Positions 36,025-45,441 of a stretch of 64,000 nt of DNA are shown one piece after another (within the stretch, counting starts at the first letter, position 1; every line of letters starts with the position of its first letter). The notes below the pieces were generated by a model. That model searched no databases. It saw only the letters and a list, made by a program, of their open reading frames with translations, and was not told where the DNA came from. The position numbers and the translations under genes were made by a program. This DNA comes from Paenibacillus sp. EZ-K15 (GTDB lineage Bacteria > Bacillota > Bacilli > Paenibacillales > Paenibacillaceae): NCBI RefSeq assembly GCF_002573715.1, contig NZ_PDHM01000024.1, positions 113,676-177,675 on the forward strand, given 5' to 3'.

Positions 36025-36933
36025 TTAGCTTTTTACGGCTCCGAGCGTCATCCCCTTCACAAAATACCGCTGCAGGAACGGATAGACGAGCAATATCGGA
36101 ACCGTGACCACAATCGTGATCGCCATTTTGATCGATTCCGGCGACACCTGCTTCACGATTTCGGCCATATTCTGCCCGGACATCATGCCGCTGGTTTGTC
36201 CCTGCGTGCTCTGCAGCACCTTCATCAGCTCGAATTGGAGCGTAGTGAGATGGGGTGCGTTACCGTTGTAGAGATACGTATCAAGCCAAGAGTTCCATTG
36301 CCCGACGGCCAGGAACAAGGCAATGGTAGCCAGGACGGGCTTACAGAGCGGAAGAATGATTTTGTAATAGATCGTGAAATCGTTGGCCCCGTCAAGCTTT
36401 GCCGATTCCTGCAGCGAGTACGGCAGGCTGTCGATGAAAGACCGGATGACGAATACGTTAAACGCGCTCACCATGCCTGGAATGATGTAGACCAGAAACG
36501 AATTCATCATGTTCAAGTCACGAATCAGGATGAACACCGGAATCATTCCGCCGGAGAAGTACATCGTCAGCGCAAGAAAGGTCGACATGAACCTTCTTCC
36601 CTGAAAGTCTACCCTGCTGAGGACGTAGCCCAGCATCGTGCCGCTTAGCAAGCCCAGAAAGGTCCCTGCAAGCGTACGGAGAATCGTATTTTTGGCCCCG
36701 GTGACCAAGCCGTCGTATTTAAAAATCTGCACATAGTTCTCCAGCGTGAACTCCCGCGGCCAGAGGTAGATTCCCCCGCGCACCGTATCGACGGAATCGT
36801 TCAGCGATATCGCCAGAACGTTCAGGAACGGGTACAGTGTGACAATCATGACCAGTGCCATGATGGTAAAATTCGCGATATCAAACACCCGATCGGAGAG
36901 CGAGGGCTTGAATGCTGTTTTGGTTCGTGCCAT
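36025..36933 (-). CDS. Sugar ABC transporter permease, LplC/YtcP type (importer 2)
   Basis: 302 residues, six helices, EAA loop in YSLQESAKLDGANDFTIYYKI. C-terminus RYFVKGMTLGAVKS is typical of this permease class. 15 bp downstream of the partner permease gene; no ATPase gene in the operon. Confidence 0.93.
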   Translation of the reverse strand: MARTKTAFKPSLSDRVFDIANFTIMALVMIVTLYPFLNVLAISLNDSVDTVRGGIYLWPREFTLENYVQIFKYDGLVTGAKNTILRTLAGTFLGLLSGTMLGYVLSRVDFQGRRFMSTFLALTMYFSGGMIPVFILIRDLNMMNSFLVYIIPGMVSAFNVFVIRSFIDSLPYSLQESAKLDGANDFTIYYKIILPLCKPVLATIALFLAVGQWNSWLDTYLYNGNAPHLTTLQFELMKVLQSTQGQTSGMMSGQNMAEIVKQVSPESIKMAITIVVTVPILLVYPFLQRYFVKGMTLGAVKS

Positions 36934-36948
36934 GCTGTTTCCCTCCCC

Positions 36949-37911
36949 TTACATAATCGATTGCTTCGTGAATTTTTTGAACGCGCCGTTGGCAAGCAGC
37001 AGTAGGATGATGCTTACGACGGAGTTGAACATTCCGATGGCCGTACCGAATGAAAAGCGTCCCATGCCAAGCCCATAATTCAGCGCATACAGGTCCAGCA
37101 CTTCGGAATAATCCACCACCAGCGGATTACCCAGCAAGAACTGCTTCTCGAAACCGATGCTGATCAGATGACCGATGGACATGATCAGCAGGATAGCAAT
37201 CGTTGGGGCGATGCTCGGCAGCGTAATGTGCCATATTTGGCGAATTCGGCTCGCGCCGTCAACCTTGGCTGCTTCGAACTGCTCCTGATCAATCCCTGAA
37301 ATCGCTGCCAAATAAATGATCGCGCTCCAGCCCATTTCCTTCCATATATCGGAGCCTGTTACGATGTACCAGAACAGGTTCCCCTGAGCCATGAACTGTA
37401 TCGGCTGATCAATGAACCCCAGCCACATCAGCAGCTGATTGACAGCGCCTCCATCTGTGGACAGCATTTTGGTCACGATACCGGCAACCACGACCCAGGA
37501 CACAAAATGCGGCAGATAAGATATCGTCTGTACGGTCCTCTTGAATACGCTTCCATGAAGCTCATTCAACAAGACTGCGAATAGGATCGGAATCGTAAAT
37601 CCAACGATCAATCCCATAAAACTCATGGCGAGAGTATTTCGCAACACCAGATAAAACTTATCATCCGAGAAGAGTGTCACGAAATGGTCCAGGCCCACCC
37701 ATTTTTGCTCGAAGATCCCTTTGCCCGGCTTGTAATTCTGGAATGCCATCAGCCAGCCCCAGACCGGCATGTAGCTGAAGATGAACACAATGACGATGAA
37801 AGGAAGCGACATTCCATACAGTACTTTCTGCTCTTTGAAAGTGGCCCAAAAGCCTTTCTTTTTCTTTGCGGCAGGTTGGATGCTACCTTCTGTCTTTGTT
37901 ACCGCTTTCAA
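36949..37911 (-). CDS. Sugar ABC transporter permease, LplB/YteP type (importer 2)
   Basis: 320 residues with a charged 20-residue cytoplasmic N-terminus (PAAKKKKG) and six helices; EAA loop reads QFEAAKVDGASRIRQIWHI. First gene of the importer 2 operon. It is separated by about 600 bp, which contains a structured repeat and a terminator, from the upstream two-component genes on the same strand. Confidence 0.93.
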   Translation of the reverse strand: MKAVTKTEGSIQPAAKKKKGFWATFKEQKVLYGMSLPFIVIVFIFSYMPVWGWLMAFQNYKPGKGIFEQKWVGLDHFVTLFSDDKFYLVLRNTLAMSFMGLIVGFTIPILFAVLLNELHGSVFKRTVQTISYLPHFVSWVVVAGIVTKMLSTDGGAVNQLLMWLGFIDQPIQFMAQGNLFWYIVTGSDIWKEMGWSAIIYLAAISGIDQEQFEAAKVDGASRIRQIWHITLPSIAPTIAILLIMSIGHLISIGFEKQFLLGNPLVVDYSEVLDLYALNYGLGMGRFSFGTAIGMFNSVVSIILLLLANGAFKKFTKQSIM

Positions 37912-38051
37912 ACCAACCCCTCCTCTCTTGTATATCCTGATGATAAACCAAGCTGCGGCGGGGAAGTACCCGAAGGATTGGTTTAAAAATCATATAAAAA
38001 TTAGACATTAACTGAGGAGAAAATGCAGAAGAGCTTTATGCCGCTCCGTGT

Positions 38052-38175
38052 CCGGATCGTATCTCCGATCGCTGTTAAACCCGGGAAACTTCGGATGATA
38101 CGGGGAGGTGGTTTCCCGGCTTTAAAGGCGACCGCTGTCGCTTCTCCGATACGATTCCGGCCCCTCCGCTCGGAG
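38052..38175. repeat. Structured repeat, copy C
   Basis: Read on the plus strand: outer stem CCGGATCGTATC (38052-38063) with GATACGATTCCGG (38148-38160), leaving one unpaired T. It encloses the conserved TCCGATCGCTGTT, a perfect 9-bp stem CCGGGAAAC (38081-38089) / GTTTCCCGG (38111-38119), and a small stem GCGAC-CGCT-GTCGC (38128-38141). A last hairpin CTCCG-CT-CGGAG (38164-38175) follows. The same plan recurs at 55.2 and 55.4 kb with compensating changes. Apart from it the gap 37912-38505 holds only a further palindrome (38191-38215) and a terminator. Confidence 0.65.
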
Positions 38176-38225
38176 CTTCGCAGCAGTTGGCTCCCCCAGT
38201 CATGTCTTGGGGGAGGTAGGAGGAA

Positions 38226-38256
38226 ATAAAAAAGACGCGTACCTTAGTCGCGTCTT
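38226..38256 (-). terminator. Terminator downstream of the second two-component system
   Basis: AAGACGCG (38232-38239) / CGCGTCTT (38249-38256), 8-bp perfect stem; on the minus strand six T's follow. It lies about 250 bp past the response-regulator stop. Confidence 0.7.
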
Positions 38257-38505
38257 AAAGGCAACGATATGAAAGTACTTATGTTTAGTCTGGTTGTATG
38301 GTAAGTGAACGCTATAGGAGAAGAGCAATTATTAACCTTTAGAATACGACATCAATCGATGCGCAGCTGCTTAAAGCCTATTTGCCGTGCGCCGGCTCAC
38401 TGCGGCTACTCATGCGATACTCTGTCACAATAGGCTGTATAACCTCGGGGACACATCCGGGCTCGGCCACGTTGTGCAAATCAGCGTTACGTCAATGACG
38501 ACTAA

Positions 38506-40062
38506 TTACAGGTCCAGTTCCTTGCGGAAATTAGAGGGAGAGGTACCAACGTACTTTTTAAACTTGCTATGAAAATAATCTACGTTCGTATACCCGACCT
38601 TCTCCGCAACCTGATATACCTTCATGCCTTGTTTCAGATAATCCTTGGCCTTGTTAATCCGGACCTTATCGAGGTACGTATTGAAGTATTCTCCGGTTGT
38701 ATTCTTGAACATCTTCCCGAGGTAGGCACTGTTGTAATTAAATACGGAGGCCAGTGTTTCCAGTTTAAGATTCTCATTATAATTGCGCTGAATCAGATCC
38801 ATAATCCGCTTCATCTCCTGATCTCGTCCGCCACCCCCCGCCTGCCAGATCAGCTCCTCCAGGAATTGGGACGAATGGCGGCACAAATCATAGGCCGTGC
38901 GCTGGCGAAATATCGCGGCAATCCGATCCGAATATTCTTTTGTGCGGGATTGCAGCTCTGGCTGATGCTGCATCAGCTTGTTGTGCACGCCGGTGAGGAG
39001 CTCCACGAACGCCCCCTTCATCCTCTCCTCCGTATACTCCTCATTGACCATGGCATACACGGCAGCATGCAGCAGCTTCCGCTGCACCTCGACATTGCCT
39101 ACATCTACAGCGTAATAGAGCTGCTCCATCAGCTGCTCCGGATCATAAGGTTGCCGCTCTTCATCCGTAATGTCGTCAGCAAACCGCTTGGATTCAGGGA
39201 ATAACAACTCGCCCGAAGGATAGAAGAAGCGTTCGCGAATCCGTTCCTTTGCACAACGGTACGAATCGGCTATATCCTCCAGACGATGAACCTGGCGCCC
39301 CAATGAAGCCGTAATTGAGCTACCTGCCAGTGTGGCAGCATCCTCCAACGTCTGAAGCAATTCCTTCCGCCCTCCTGCGGTCAATACTGGCGTGGGCATT
39401 AGAACGCCAAGTTGTCCATGCATGGAAAAGACCGTGCCGCAGCCGTTCTCTTCAAAAGCTTCAAGCAGCTGGTTTTTCAACCGGTCGTCGGCTCCCTCAC
39501 CAGATTCATCGTAGCCATTATGATGAATAATCAGCACTTGGTAATGGTTCCATAACAGTCCTGACCGCCCGGCGATATGCCGTAAAGCCGCAGGATCGGG
39601 CTTACTCTCCGGATTGAACCATGTCTGAATGAACTGCTCGCGGCTCATATGGGAGGCTGCCCTATTCAGCGCCTTCCTCTCCTGTTCCTGCTCGATGGCT
39701 TCTTTAATCTGAAGCAAATACTTGCTCAGCTCGTCCTCATCCACCGGTTTCAATAGGTATCCGTCCACGCGATGGGAAATCGCCCGTTTGGCATAATCAA
39801 AATCAGCATATCCGCTCAGGATGAGCAGGCGAATCTCGGAATCCAGGTTTCGGATGGCTTCAATCAGCTGCAATCCGTCCATTCCCGGCATTCGGATATC
39901 AATCAGCATCAAATCCGGGTCAAACATCCCGTGCTTCTCCAACGCTTCGCTCCCGTTCGCTGCGGTACCAACAACCTGATATCCAAGCTCGTTCCATGGC
40001 ACAATGCTCTTCAGTCCTTCGCGCAGTTTGGGTTCGTCATCCACGATTAACACTTTCATCAT
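38506..40062 (-). CDS. YesN-type response regulator (importer 2 system)
   Basis: 518 residues. Receiver: VDDEPKLREG acidic pair, phospho-Asp in LMLIDIRMPG, Lys in YLLKPVDE. AraC-type DNA-binding domain at the C-terminus: LETLASVFNYNSAYLGKMFK, then VAEKVGYTNVDYFHSKFKK. Starts MMKVLIV at ATG 40062 behind AGGAGGAGAG; it overlaps the kinase gene by 26 bp. Located upstream of importer 2 on the same strand, its probable target. Confidence 0.93.
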   Translation of the reverse strand: MMKVLIVDDEPKLREGLKSIVPWNELGYQVVGTAANGSEALEKHGMFDPDLMLIDIRMPGMDGLQLIEAIRNLDSEIRLLILSGYADFDYAKRAISHRVDGYLLKPVDEDELSKYLLQIKEAIEQEQERKALNRAASHMSREQFIQTWFNPESKPDPAALRHIAGRSGLLWNHYQVLIIHHNGYDESGEGADDRLKNQLLEAFEENGCGTVFSMHGQLGVLMPTPVLTAGGRKELLQTLEDAATLAGSSITASLGRQVHRLEDIADSYRCAKERIRERFFYPSGELLFPESKRFADDITDEERQPYDPEQLMEQLYYAVDVGNVEVQRKLLHAAVYAMVNEEYTEERMKGAFVELLTGVHNKLMQHQPELQSRTKEYSDRIAAIFRQRTAYDLCRHSSQFLEELIWQAGGGGRDQEMKRIMDLIQRNYNENLKLETLASVFNYNSAYLGKMFKNTTGEYFNTYLDKVRINKAKDYLKQGMKVYQVAEKVGYTNVDYFHSKFKKYVGTSPSNFRKELDL

Positions 40063-41845
40063 CGCTCTCTCCTCCTGTCGGAATACTGAATTTAATGCGC
40101 GTTCCAATCCCCGGTTCGCTATAAATGATCAGACCCGCTTCAGGGCCGTAGGTAAGCTGCAGACGGACATGAACATTTCGGAGCCCGATCCGTCCTCCGT
40201 CCTTCTCATCGGTATCGTTCAAATAACCATAGATCATCTGCAATCGCTCCAAGGTTATGCCCGCTCCATTATCCTCGGTCATGACGTGCAGTTTCCCTTC
40301 GCTGGCCGTGACCCTCACCCTGATGAAAGTTCCTTCTTCCTTGTGATCCATCCCATGTATGACCGCATTCTCCACAAGCGGTTGTATGATCAGCGGCGGG
40401 ATTCTGACCCGATTGGCTTCGGGATCTACCAGAAGTTCATATTTCAGACGATCCTCATAGCGGAATTTTTGAATATCCAGATAACACTGCACCATCTCGA
40501 TCTCGTCTTTTATCGTTGTTTTTCCGCTGCCTATCTCGAGATTGCTTCGCATCATTTTACCGAGCAGACGCACAATCCGGGCGATTTCGTCCTCACCCTT
40601 GAGATGCGCCTCCATGCGAATAGACTCTAAGGCATTAAACAAAAAGTGCGGATTGATCTGACTGGCCATCATTTTGAATTTAATTTCGTTCTGCTTCTGC
40701 TCCATTAACCGTTTCTGTTCATTGGACTCCTGCACTTCGTTCATCAGGTCATTAATGTTACCGACCATGGAGTTGAATTGGCGGGATAACTGGCCGATCT
40801 CATCCTTGCCGTCAATTTCCATCGCAACGCCGAGGTTGCCGATACCTACCTTCGTAATATGCTTGCTGAGGCGCAGCAGCCGATTAGAGATCAGTGAGGA
40901 GAAGCTGTAGATCAGAAGAACGGCCAGCAGTAGACTGATGATGATGACCGTCATCGCCAGCTTGCTGATCCGGTTGGCGTCCGCCACGATGCTATCAATC
41001 GAAAATATGGAAATAATGCGCAGGCCATTAACTCCGGATTCCGTATTCAACGGTTCAATCAGCACCTTGGAGGCTTCATCATGGATGACCGATTCATAGC
41101 TTCCGCTCGCACGGTATACAACCCCGCTGGTATCTTGAATCTCGGCTAGCGTCTTCCCGTACAGCTCCGGGCGGTTAGCGGCGACAATATTGTTATTGCT
41201 GTCCACAATAATGGTGTCGAACGTTTCTTGGCTGAGGATCGTGTTCAGCATACCCGTATTGACATTGATCACCAGTACACCACGATTGTCCTTGCTTCCA
41301 AGATCAACCCCCTTGATTAAGCTGAGGTAAAGCTTCTGATCTCGCTCATCCGTAATATAGTCCCAGTAGATGACTCCAATATCATCCTCGGCTCGCCGAT
41401 ACCATTCCGTTCTCTTGATTTCATCCTCGGGATAAAGGAACTCCCAATTGTTCAGCATGGTGGGGTTTTCACTGTAGAAACGGATATTCGATATTTCCTT
41501 GTACATCCGAATCGCCTGCTGTAAATCGGGATACTCCCTGTAAGCCACAAATACGTCGTATACGCTTTCATATTGTCGGCTAGCAAGATTTCTCAGACGC
41601 TCGTCGTAGGATAGCCGATAGGATAAATCGTCTGCCACGTTGATGACTTCAGTTGACCGTTTCTTGACCCGGTCCACGTTCTGGTAAGCCTGCTCCAACG
41701 CATTGTTGAAAGCAAACTTGCGGAGCTCGCCCGTAAGGAATATCCCCACGATGGCTACCGGCACAAAGACCACGACAACAAAAGACAATATCAATTTATT
41801 GCGGATTTTCATGTCATTCACAAGTTGAATGAAATAAGATAACAT
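40037..41845 (-). CDS. YesM-type sensor histidine kinase (importer 2 system)
   Basis: 602 residues. Membrane helices near 17-38 and 295-318 bracket an extracellular dCache-like domain; then HAMP, phospho-His in SQINPHFLFNALESI, and ATP-binding motifs DNGAGI and GRIGLRNVHVRL. ATG 41845 has AGGAG some 12 nt upstream; an inner ATG (41812, MKIRNK) is the alternative. A CcpA-like cre site lies about 50 bp upstream of the start, suggesting repression when preferred sugars are present. Confidence 0.92.
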   Translation of the reverse strand: MLSYFIQLVNDMKIRNKLILSFVVVVFVPVAIVGIFLTGELRKFAFNNALEQAYQNVDRVKKRSTEVINVADDLSYRLSYDERLRNLASRQYESVYDVFVAYREYPDLQQAIRMYKEISNIRFYSENPTMLNNWEFLYPEDEIKRTEWYRRAEDDIGVIYWDYITDERDQKLYLSLIKGVDLGSKDNRGVLVINVNTGMLNTILSQETFDTIIVDSNNNIVAANRPELYGKTLAEIQDTSGVVYRASGSYESVIHDEASKVLIEPLNTESGVNGLRIISIFSIDSIVADANRISKLAMTVIIISLLLAVLLIYSFSSLISNRLLRLSKHITKVGIGNLGVAMEIDGKDEIGQLSRQFNSMVGNINDLMNEVQESNEQKRLMEQKQNEIKFKMMASQINPHFLFNALESIRMEAHLKGEDEIARIVRLLGKMMRSNLEIGSGKTTIKDEIEMVQCYLDIQKFRYEDRLKYELLVDPEANRVRIPPLIIQPLVENAVIHGMDHKEEGTFIRVRVTASEGKLHVMTEDNGAGITLERLQMIYGYLNDTDEKDGGRIGLRNVHVRLQLTYGPEAGLIIYSEPGIGTRIKFSIPTGGESDDESVNRG

Positions 41846-41891
41846 CGGACCGTCTTCGCTCCTGTCCTTTAATCTTCGGCAAGCCTCTAAA

Positions 41892-41907
41892 AAGAAAACG
41901 GTTACAA
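41892..41907. promoter_or_regulatory. cre-like (CcpA) site upstream of kinase 2
   Basis: AAGAAAACGGTTACAA fits WTGNAANCGNWWNCAW at all but the second base. It lies 47 bp upstream of the kinase start. Confidence 0.5.
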
Positions 41908-41980
41908 CTATTCGTGAATAAACCTGCCGCAGGCCTATTATATCAGCATTGCCGTTTGTTCAAGGCCAGCTAAAATATGG

Positions 41981-42022
41981 AAGAAGCCCGACTCCAGCAT
42001 AAGGCTGGTCCGGGCTCATCTT
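41981..42022 (-). terminator. Terminator of the GH31 gene
   Basis: Long stem: AGCCCG...CCAGC on the left pairs with GCTGG...CGGGCT on the right, around the loop ATAAG. It starts about 40 bp past the GH31 stop, and the minus strand downstream is T-rich. Confidence 0.65.
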
Positions 42023-42063
42023 CGCTATGTTTTTTCCTTTTATCAAACAGACGTTCACCGAGC

Positions 42064-44391
42064 TTACCCTTCCAGAGCTGCCGTGAAGGTCACCGCAAGT
42101 TGTCCGGCTTCCACTTGAATGCTGTCTTCTTGCAGGCTCACTCCAGAGCCATCCACAGATGAAACGGCTCCCATGTCATGCAGCTTCACGGAGAATGGCT
42201 TGCCGCTGCCTTCCACCGCAAAATCAATCCGGCTGCCTGCACGTACCGCCCGCACAACCAGTTCGGTCTCCCCATTCATGTTGCGAACGGTAACCGAAGC
42301 CTCGCTCCCGTCTTCCAATGCATACAAGCCAAGTTCAACTCTGTCTGCATAGTCATATTCCGGACGGTTGTCGGTTGCTCCCAAGGCGAGGAACGAGTTG
42401 CTGCGTACAAACAACGGCAGCCCGAGGAAACCGTACGTTTCCTTGCGCCAAGCTCCGCCATCCACCGTTTCTCCAGTTAACAGATGTGTCCAGCGGCCCT
42501 TCGGCAGATAGTACTTCACATCGCCGCTCTCGCTGAATACCGGTGCCACAAGCAGGGAATCTCCCAGCATATATTGACGATCCAGCATTTCAACGGCCGG
42601 GTCTTCCGGGAATTCCAGGAACATGGCGCGCATGCTTGGCACCCCTTGCTCCGATGCCTGTACGGCGGTATGGAACAGATAAGGCATCAGACGGCTCTTC
42701 AGCTTCGTGAAGAAGCGCGTAACGTCCACTGCCTCCTCGTCATAAGACCACGGCACCCGGTAAGAGCTGCTGCCGTGCAGACGGCTGTGACTGGACAGCA
42801 AGCCAAATGCCAGCCAGCGTTTGAATACATGCGCCGGAGCCGTATTTTCGAAGCCGCCAATGTCATGGCTCCAGAAGCCGAAACCTCCGAGACCAAGGGA
42901 CAAGCCGCCGCGCAGGCTCTCCGCCATCGATTCGTAATCCGCATAGCAATCGCCGCCCCAGTGAACAGGAAACTGCTGTCCGCCTACGGTTGCAGAGCGT
43001 GCAAATACGGCTGCCTGATTCTTGCCGAACTTCTCCACCAGCACATCAAAGACCACTTTGTTATAGAGCTGTGTATAATAATTGTGCATTTTATGCGGAT
43101 CGGAACCGTCAAAATAAACAACATCCGTCGGAATGCGTTCGCCGAAATCCGTCTTGAAGCTGTCGACACCCATATCTGCCAGCTCGCGAAGGTACCCTGC
43201 ATACCATTCGCATGCGTCCGGATTCGTGAAGTCCACCAGCGCCATACCCGGCTGCCACAGATTCCACTGCCACACATCACCATTCGCTTTCTTCACGAGA
43301 TAGCCCTTCTCACGGCCTTCCTCAAAGAGACGTGAGCGCTGCGCGATATACGGATTGATCCACACGCAGATTTTCAAGCCTTTTTCTTTCAAACGCTTCA
43401 GCATGCCTTCAGGATCCGGGAAAACCTCTTCATCCCATTGGAAGTCCGTCCAGTTGAGCCCCTTCATCCAGAAGCAGTCAAAGTGGAACACTTCCAGCGG
43501 GATATCGCGCTCCAGCATACCGTCAACAAAGGAGTTTACGGTTGCTTCGTCATACTGGGTTGTAAAAGAGGTCGAAAGCCACAAGCCGAAGGTCCAAGCC
43601 GGCGGCAGTGCCGGTTTGCCTGTCAGGTTCGTGTATTTGTCCAGCACGCCTTTCGGATCCGGTCCATCAATAACAAAGTACTCCAGTGACTCGCCTGGCA
43701 CGCTGAACTGCACCTTCTTCACTTTCTCCGATGCCACTTCAAAGGATACGAGGTCCGGTTGGTTGACAAACACGCCATAGCCCTTATTCGTCAGATAGAA
43801 CGGAATATTTTTATAGGCTTGCTCGGAGCTTGTTCCACCATCCTGGTTCCAAATATCCACGACCTGGCCATTCTTCACAAACGAAGTGAATCGCTCGCCA
43901 AGACCGTATACCCACTCGCCTACGCCAAGATCCAGCTCTTCGCGCATGTAGGTCTGTCCGCCATCTTCCACGATATGTGCCATCGATCTGGCTCTGCTGC
44001 CGGTAATGCGTTCTTCTCCTCTATAGAAGTGAACCGACCATTCCGGGCCTTTCTTGATCACAACGCTCAAATTGCCGCTGCGAAGAATTGCTTCCTGATC
44101 ATTCTCTTCAATGACCGTATGGTCACCTTCCTGTTTGTACAATTCGAATGCAGGTCCGCGATCTCTTACCCCCGCATAGTGAACCAGCTTTACACCGATG
44201 ACGCCGGGCGCCGGAGAATGAAATTGCACGGTGATCAGCTGTGCATTAATGGTTGCTCCTCTACCCGGAATCGGGGCCGTGGAGGCATAGGCTGTCAACG
44301 TGTCTCCTTTTACTGCAAAATCATAAGCCTGAACCGCTCCCGAAACGGAATATCCTTCCCGGATAAGCCAATTGCCGTCTGTAAATTTCAT
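42064..44391 (-). CDS. yicI: GH31 alpha-xylosidase, YicI type
   Basis: 775 residues. The N-terminus (KFTDGNWLIREG) matches YicI-type alpha-xylosidases. Nucleophile Asp415 in KTDFGER and acid/base Asp481 in HWGGDCYADYES fall almost at the YicI positions (416, 482). The FGFWSHDIGGFE block is also present. Cytoplasmic; it removes non-reducing alpha-1,6-xylose from isoprimeverose or xyloglucan oligosaccharides. Single-gene unit, divergent from a cupin-AraC regulator gene, with a cre-like site 43 bp upstream of its start. Confidence 0.94.
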   Translation of the reverse strand: MKFTDGNWLIREGYSVSGAVQAYDFAVKGDTLTAYASTAPIPGRGATINAQLITVQFHSPAPGVIGVKLVHYAGVRDRGPAFELYKQEGDHTVIEENDQEAILRSGNLSVVIKKGPEWSVHFYRGEERITGSRARSMAHIVEDGGQTYMREELDLGVGEWVYGLGERFTSFVKNGQVVDIWNQDGGTSSEQAYKNIPFYLTNKGYGVFVNQPDLVSFEVASEKVKKVQFSVPGESLEYFVIDGPDPKGVLDKYTNLTGKPALPPAWTFGLWLSTSFTTQYDEATVNSFVDGMLERDIPLEVFHFDCFWMKGLNWTDFQWDEEVFPDPEGMLKRLKEKGLKICVWINPYIAQRSRLFEEGREKGYLVKKANGDVWQWNLWQPGMALVDFTNPDACEWYAGYLRELADMGVDSFKTDFGERIPTDVVYFDGSDPHKMHNYYTQLYNKVVFDVLVEKFGKNQAAVFARSATVGGQQFPVHWGGDCYADYESMAESLRGGLSLGLGGFGFWSHDIGGFENTAPAHVFKRWLAFGLLSSHSRLHGSSSYRVPWSYDEEAVDVTRFFTKLKSRLMPYLFHTAVQASEQGVPSMRAMFLEFPEDPAVEMLDRQYMLGDSLLVAPVFSESGDVKYYLPKGRWTHLLTGETVDGGAWRKETYGFLGLPLFVRSNSFLALGATDNRPEYDYADRVELGLYALEDGSEASVTVRNMNGETELVVRAVRAGSRIDFAVEGSGKPFSVKLHDMGAVSSVDGSGVSLQEDSIQVEAGQLAVTFTAALEG

Positions 44392-44433
44392 TTTTTAATC
44401 CGCCTTTCTATATGATGAAAATTGAACTTTAAG

Positions 44434-44449
44434 ATGTAAGCGTTATAAT
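44434..44449. promoter_or_regulatory. cre-like (CcpA) site upstream of GH31
   Basis: ATGTAAGCGTTATAAT fits WTGNAANCGNWWNCAW except for one base near the end. On the minus strand it lies between a TATAAT (about 44459) and the GH31 start, a roadblock position. Confidence 0.5.
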
Positions 44450-44492
44450 ATCATTATACTGATCTATTTCAGACCATTCTAACAGTATTACG

Positions 44493-44520
44493 TTGTTTTA
44501 TAGCACAATCTTGATATAAG
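44493..44520 (+). promoter_or_regulatory. Sigma-A-like promoter of the AraC regulator gene
   Basis: TTGTTT (44493-44498), 16 nt, TATAAG (44515-44520), 43 bp upstream of the start codon. Confidence 0.45.
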
Positions 44521-44562
44521 ATGACATCATTCAAGCGGCTATTCATTCCAAGGAGGTATATG

Positions 44563-45441
44563 ATGGATCAATCCTTTCGCCAATCGTTAAAAGAAAGCAC
44601 CGTCCACGGAAATGAACGCTTCCCGTTTGGTGCCTACTGGCATCAATTTGCCCCCGGTGCCCATGTGGTAGACTCCCATTGGCATAAGGAAGCGGAAATT
44701 TTCTACGTGATCGAAGGCGAGGTTCTGTTTCAGATCGACTCGGAATATATCCCTGTCCGGGCGGGTGAAGCGATATTTATCGATGGAGGAGACCTTCACA
44801 CCGGCCATGCCCGGGGCGATCAAGGGTGCAGCTTCTGTGCGATGGTGTTCGATTTCGGAATGCTTGCAAGCAGCAGCTACGATCTTGTACAAGAAGGGAT
44901 GATTGTTCCCTTTCAGGAGCGGAGAGCCACCTTTCCAAGATGGATGACATTCGAGACCGATGGGCAGCTGCTTCAGCATATAAAGGAAATGACGCTGCTG
45001 TCGAAGCACAAACCTACTGGTTATGAGGTCGCTATTAAGGGACATCTGTTTCTCATGTTATTTCAGGCCGCCTCCTCTGGCCGACTGGTCAACCGGAGCC
45101 GGAGCGAAGCAGCGGATATGGTGAGAACGGAACGCTTGAAGAAAGTCATTCTCTACATCCAGAATCATTATCACCGTCCTATCCGGCTGGGTGAGCTGGC
45201 TGATCTGATCCCTATGAGCGAAGGCCAGTTCTGCCGCTTCTTCAAATCCATGACCGGGCAAACGCCTGTGGACTATATGAATTCCTATCGCGTTCGCCAG
45301 GCAGCGGAACTCCTTCGTCAGCCGGACAATAAAATATCCGACATCGCACTCGATGTCGGATTTGGGCACATCAGTTATTTTGTTCGGGTCTTCCGTAAGA
45401 TTATGGACTGCACGCCTTCGGAGTATCGGAAAAAACTATAA
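44563..45441 (+). CDS. AraC-family regulator with N-terminal cupin domain
   Basis: About 292 residues. N-terminal cupin sugar-sensing domain (SHWHKEAEIFYVIEGE, then GGDLHTGHA) and C-terminal AraC double helix-turn-helix (IRLGELADLIPMSEGQFCRFFK, then SDIALDVGFGHISYFVRVFRK). ATG 44563 lies 5 nt behind AAGGAGGT; another ATG at 44560 is too close. Divergent from the GH31 alpha-xylosidase gene, so it probably activates it in response to a xyloglucan-derived sugar. Its last 6 bp overlap the convergent chitinase gene. Confidence 0.92.
   Translation: MDQSFRQSLKESTVHGNERFPFGAYWHQFAPGAHVVDSHWHKEAEIFYVIEGEVLFQIDSEYIPVRAGEAIFIDGGDLHTGHARGDQGCSFCAMVFDFGMLASSSYDLVQEGMIVPFQERRATFPRWMTFETDGQLLQHIKEMTLLSKHKPTGYEVAIKGHLFLMLFQAASSGRLVNRSRSEAADMVRTERLKKVILYIQNHYHRPIRLGELADLIPMSEGQFCRFFKSMTGQTPVDYMNSYRVRQAAELLRQPDNKISDIALDVGFGHISYFVRVFRKIMDCTPSEYRKKL

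Noticed and set aside
38191..38215. Perfect palindrome CTCCCCCA/TGGGGGAG as a terminator
   Set aside because: Strong stem but no T-run on either side; it could be part of copy C of the repeat, but copies A and B lack it.
38023..38229. Small plus-strand gene (68 codons)
   Set aside because: It overlaps the structured repeat, and its apparent coding potential comes from the GC-rich stems.
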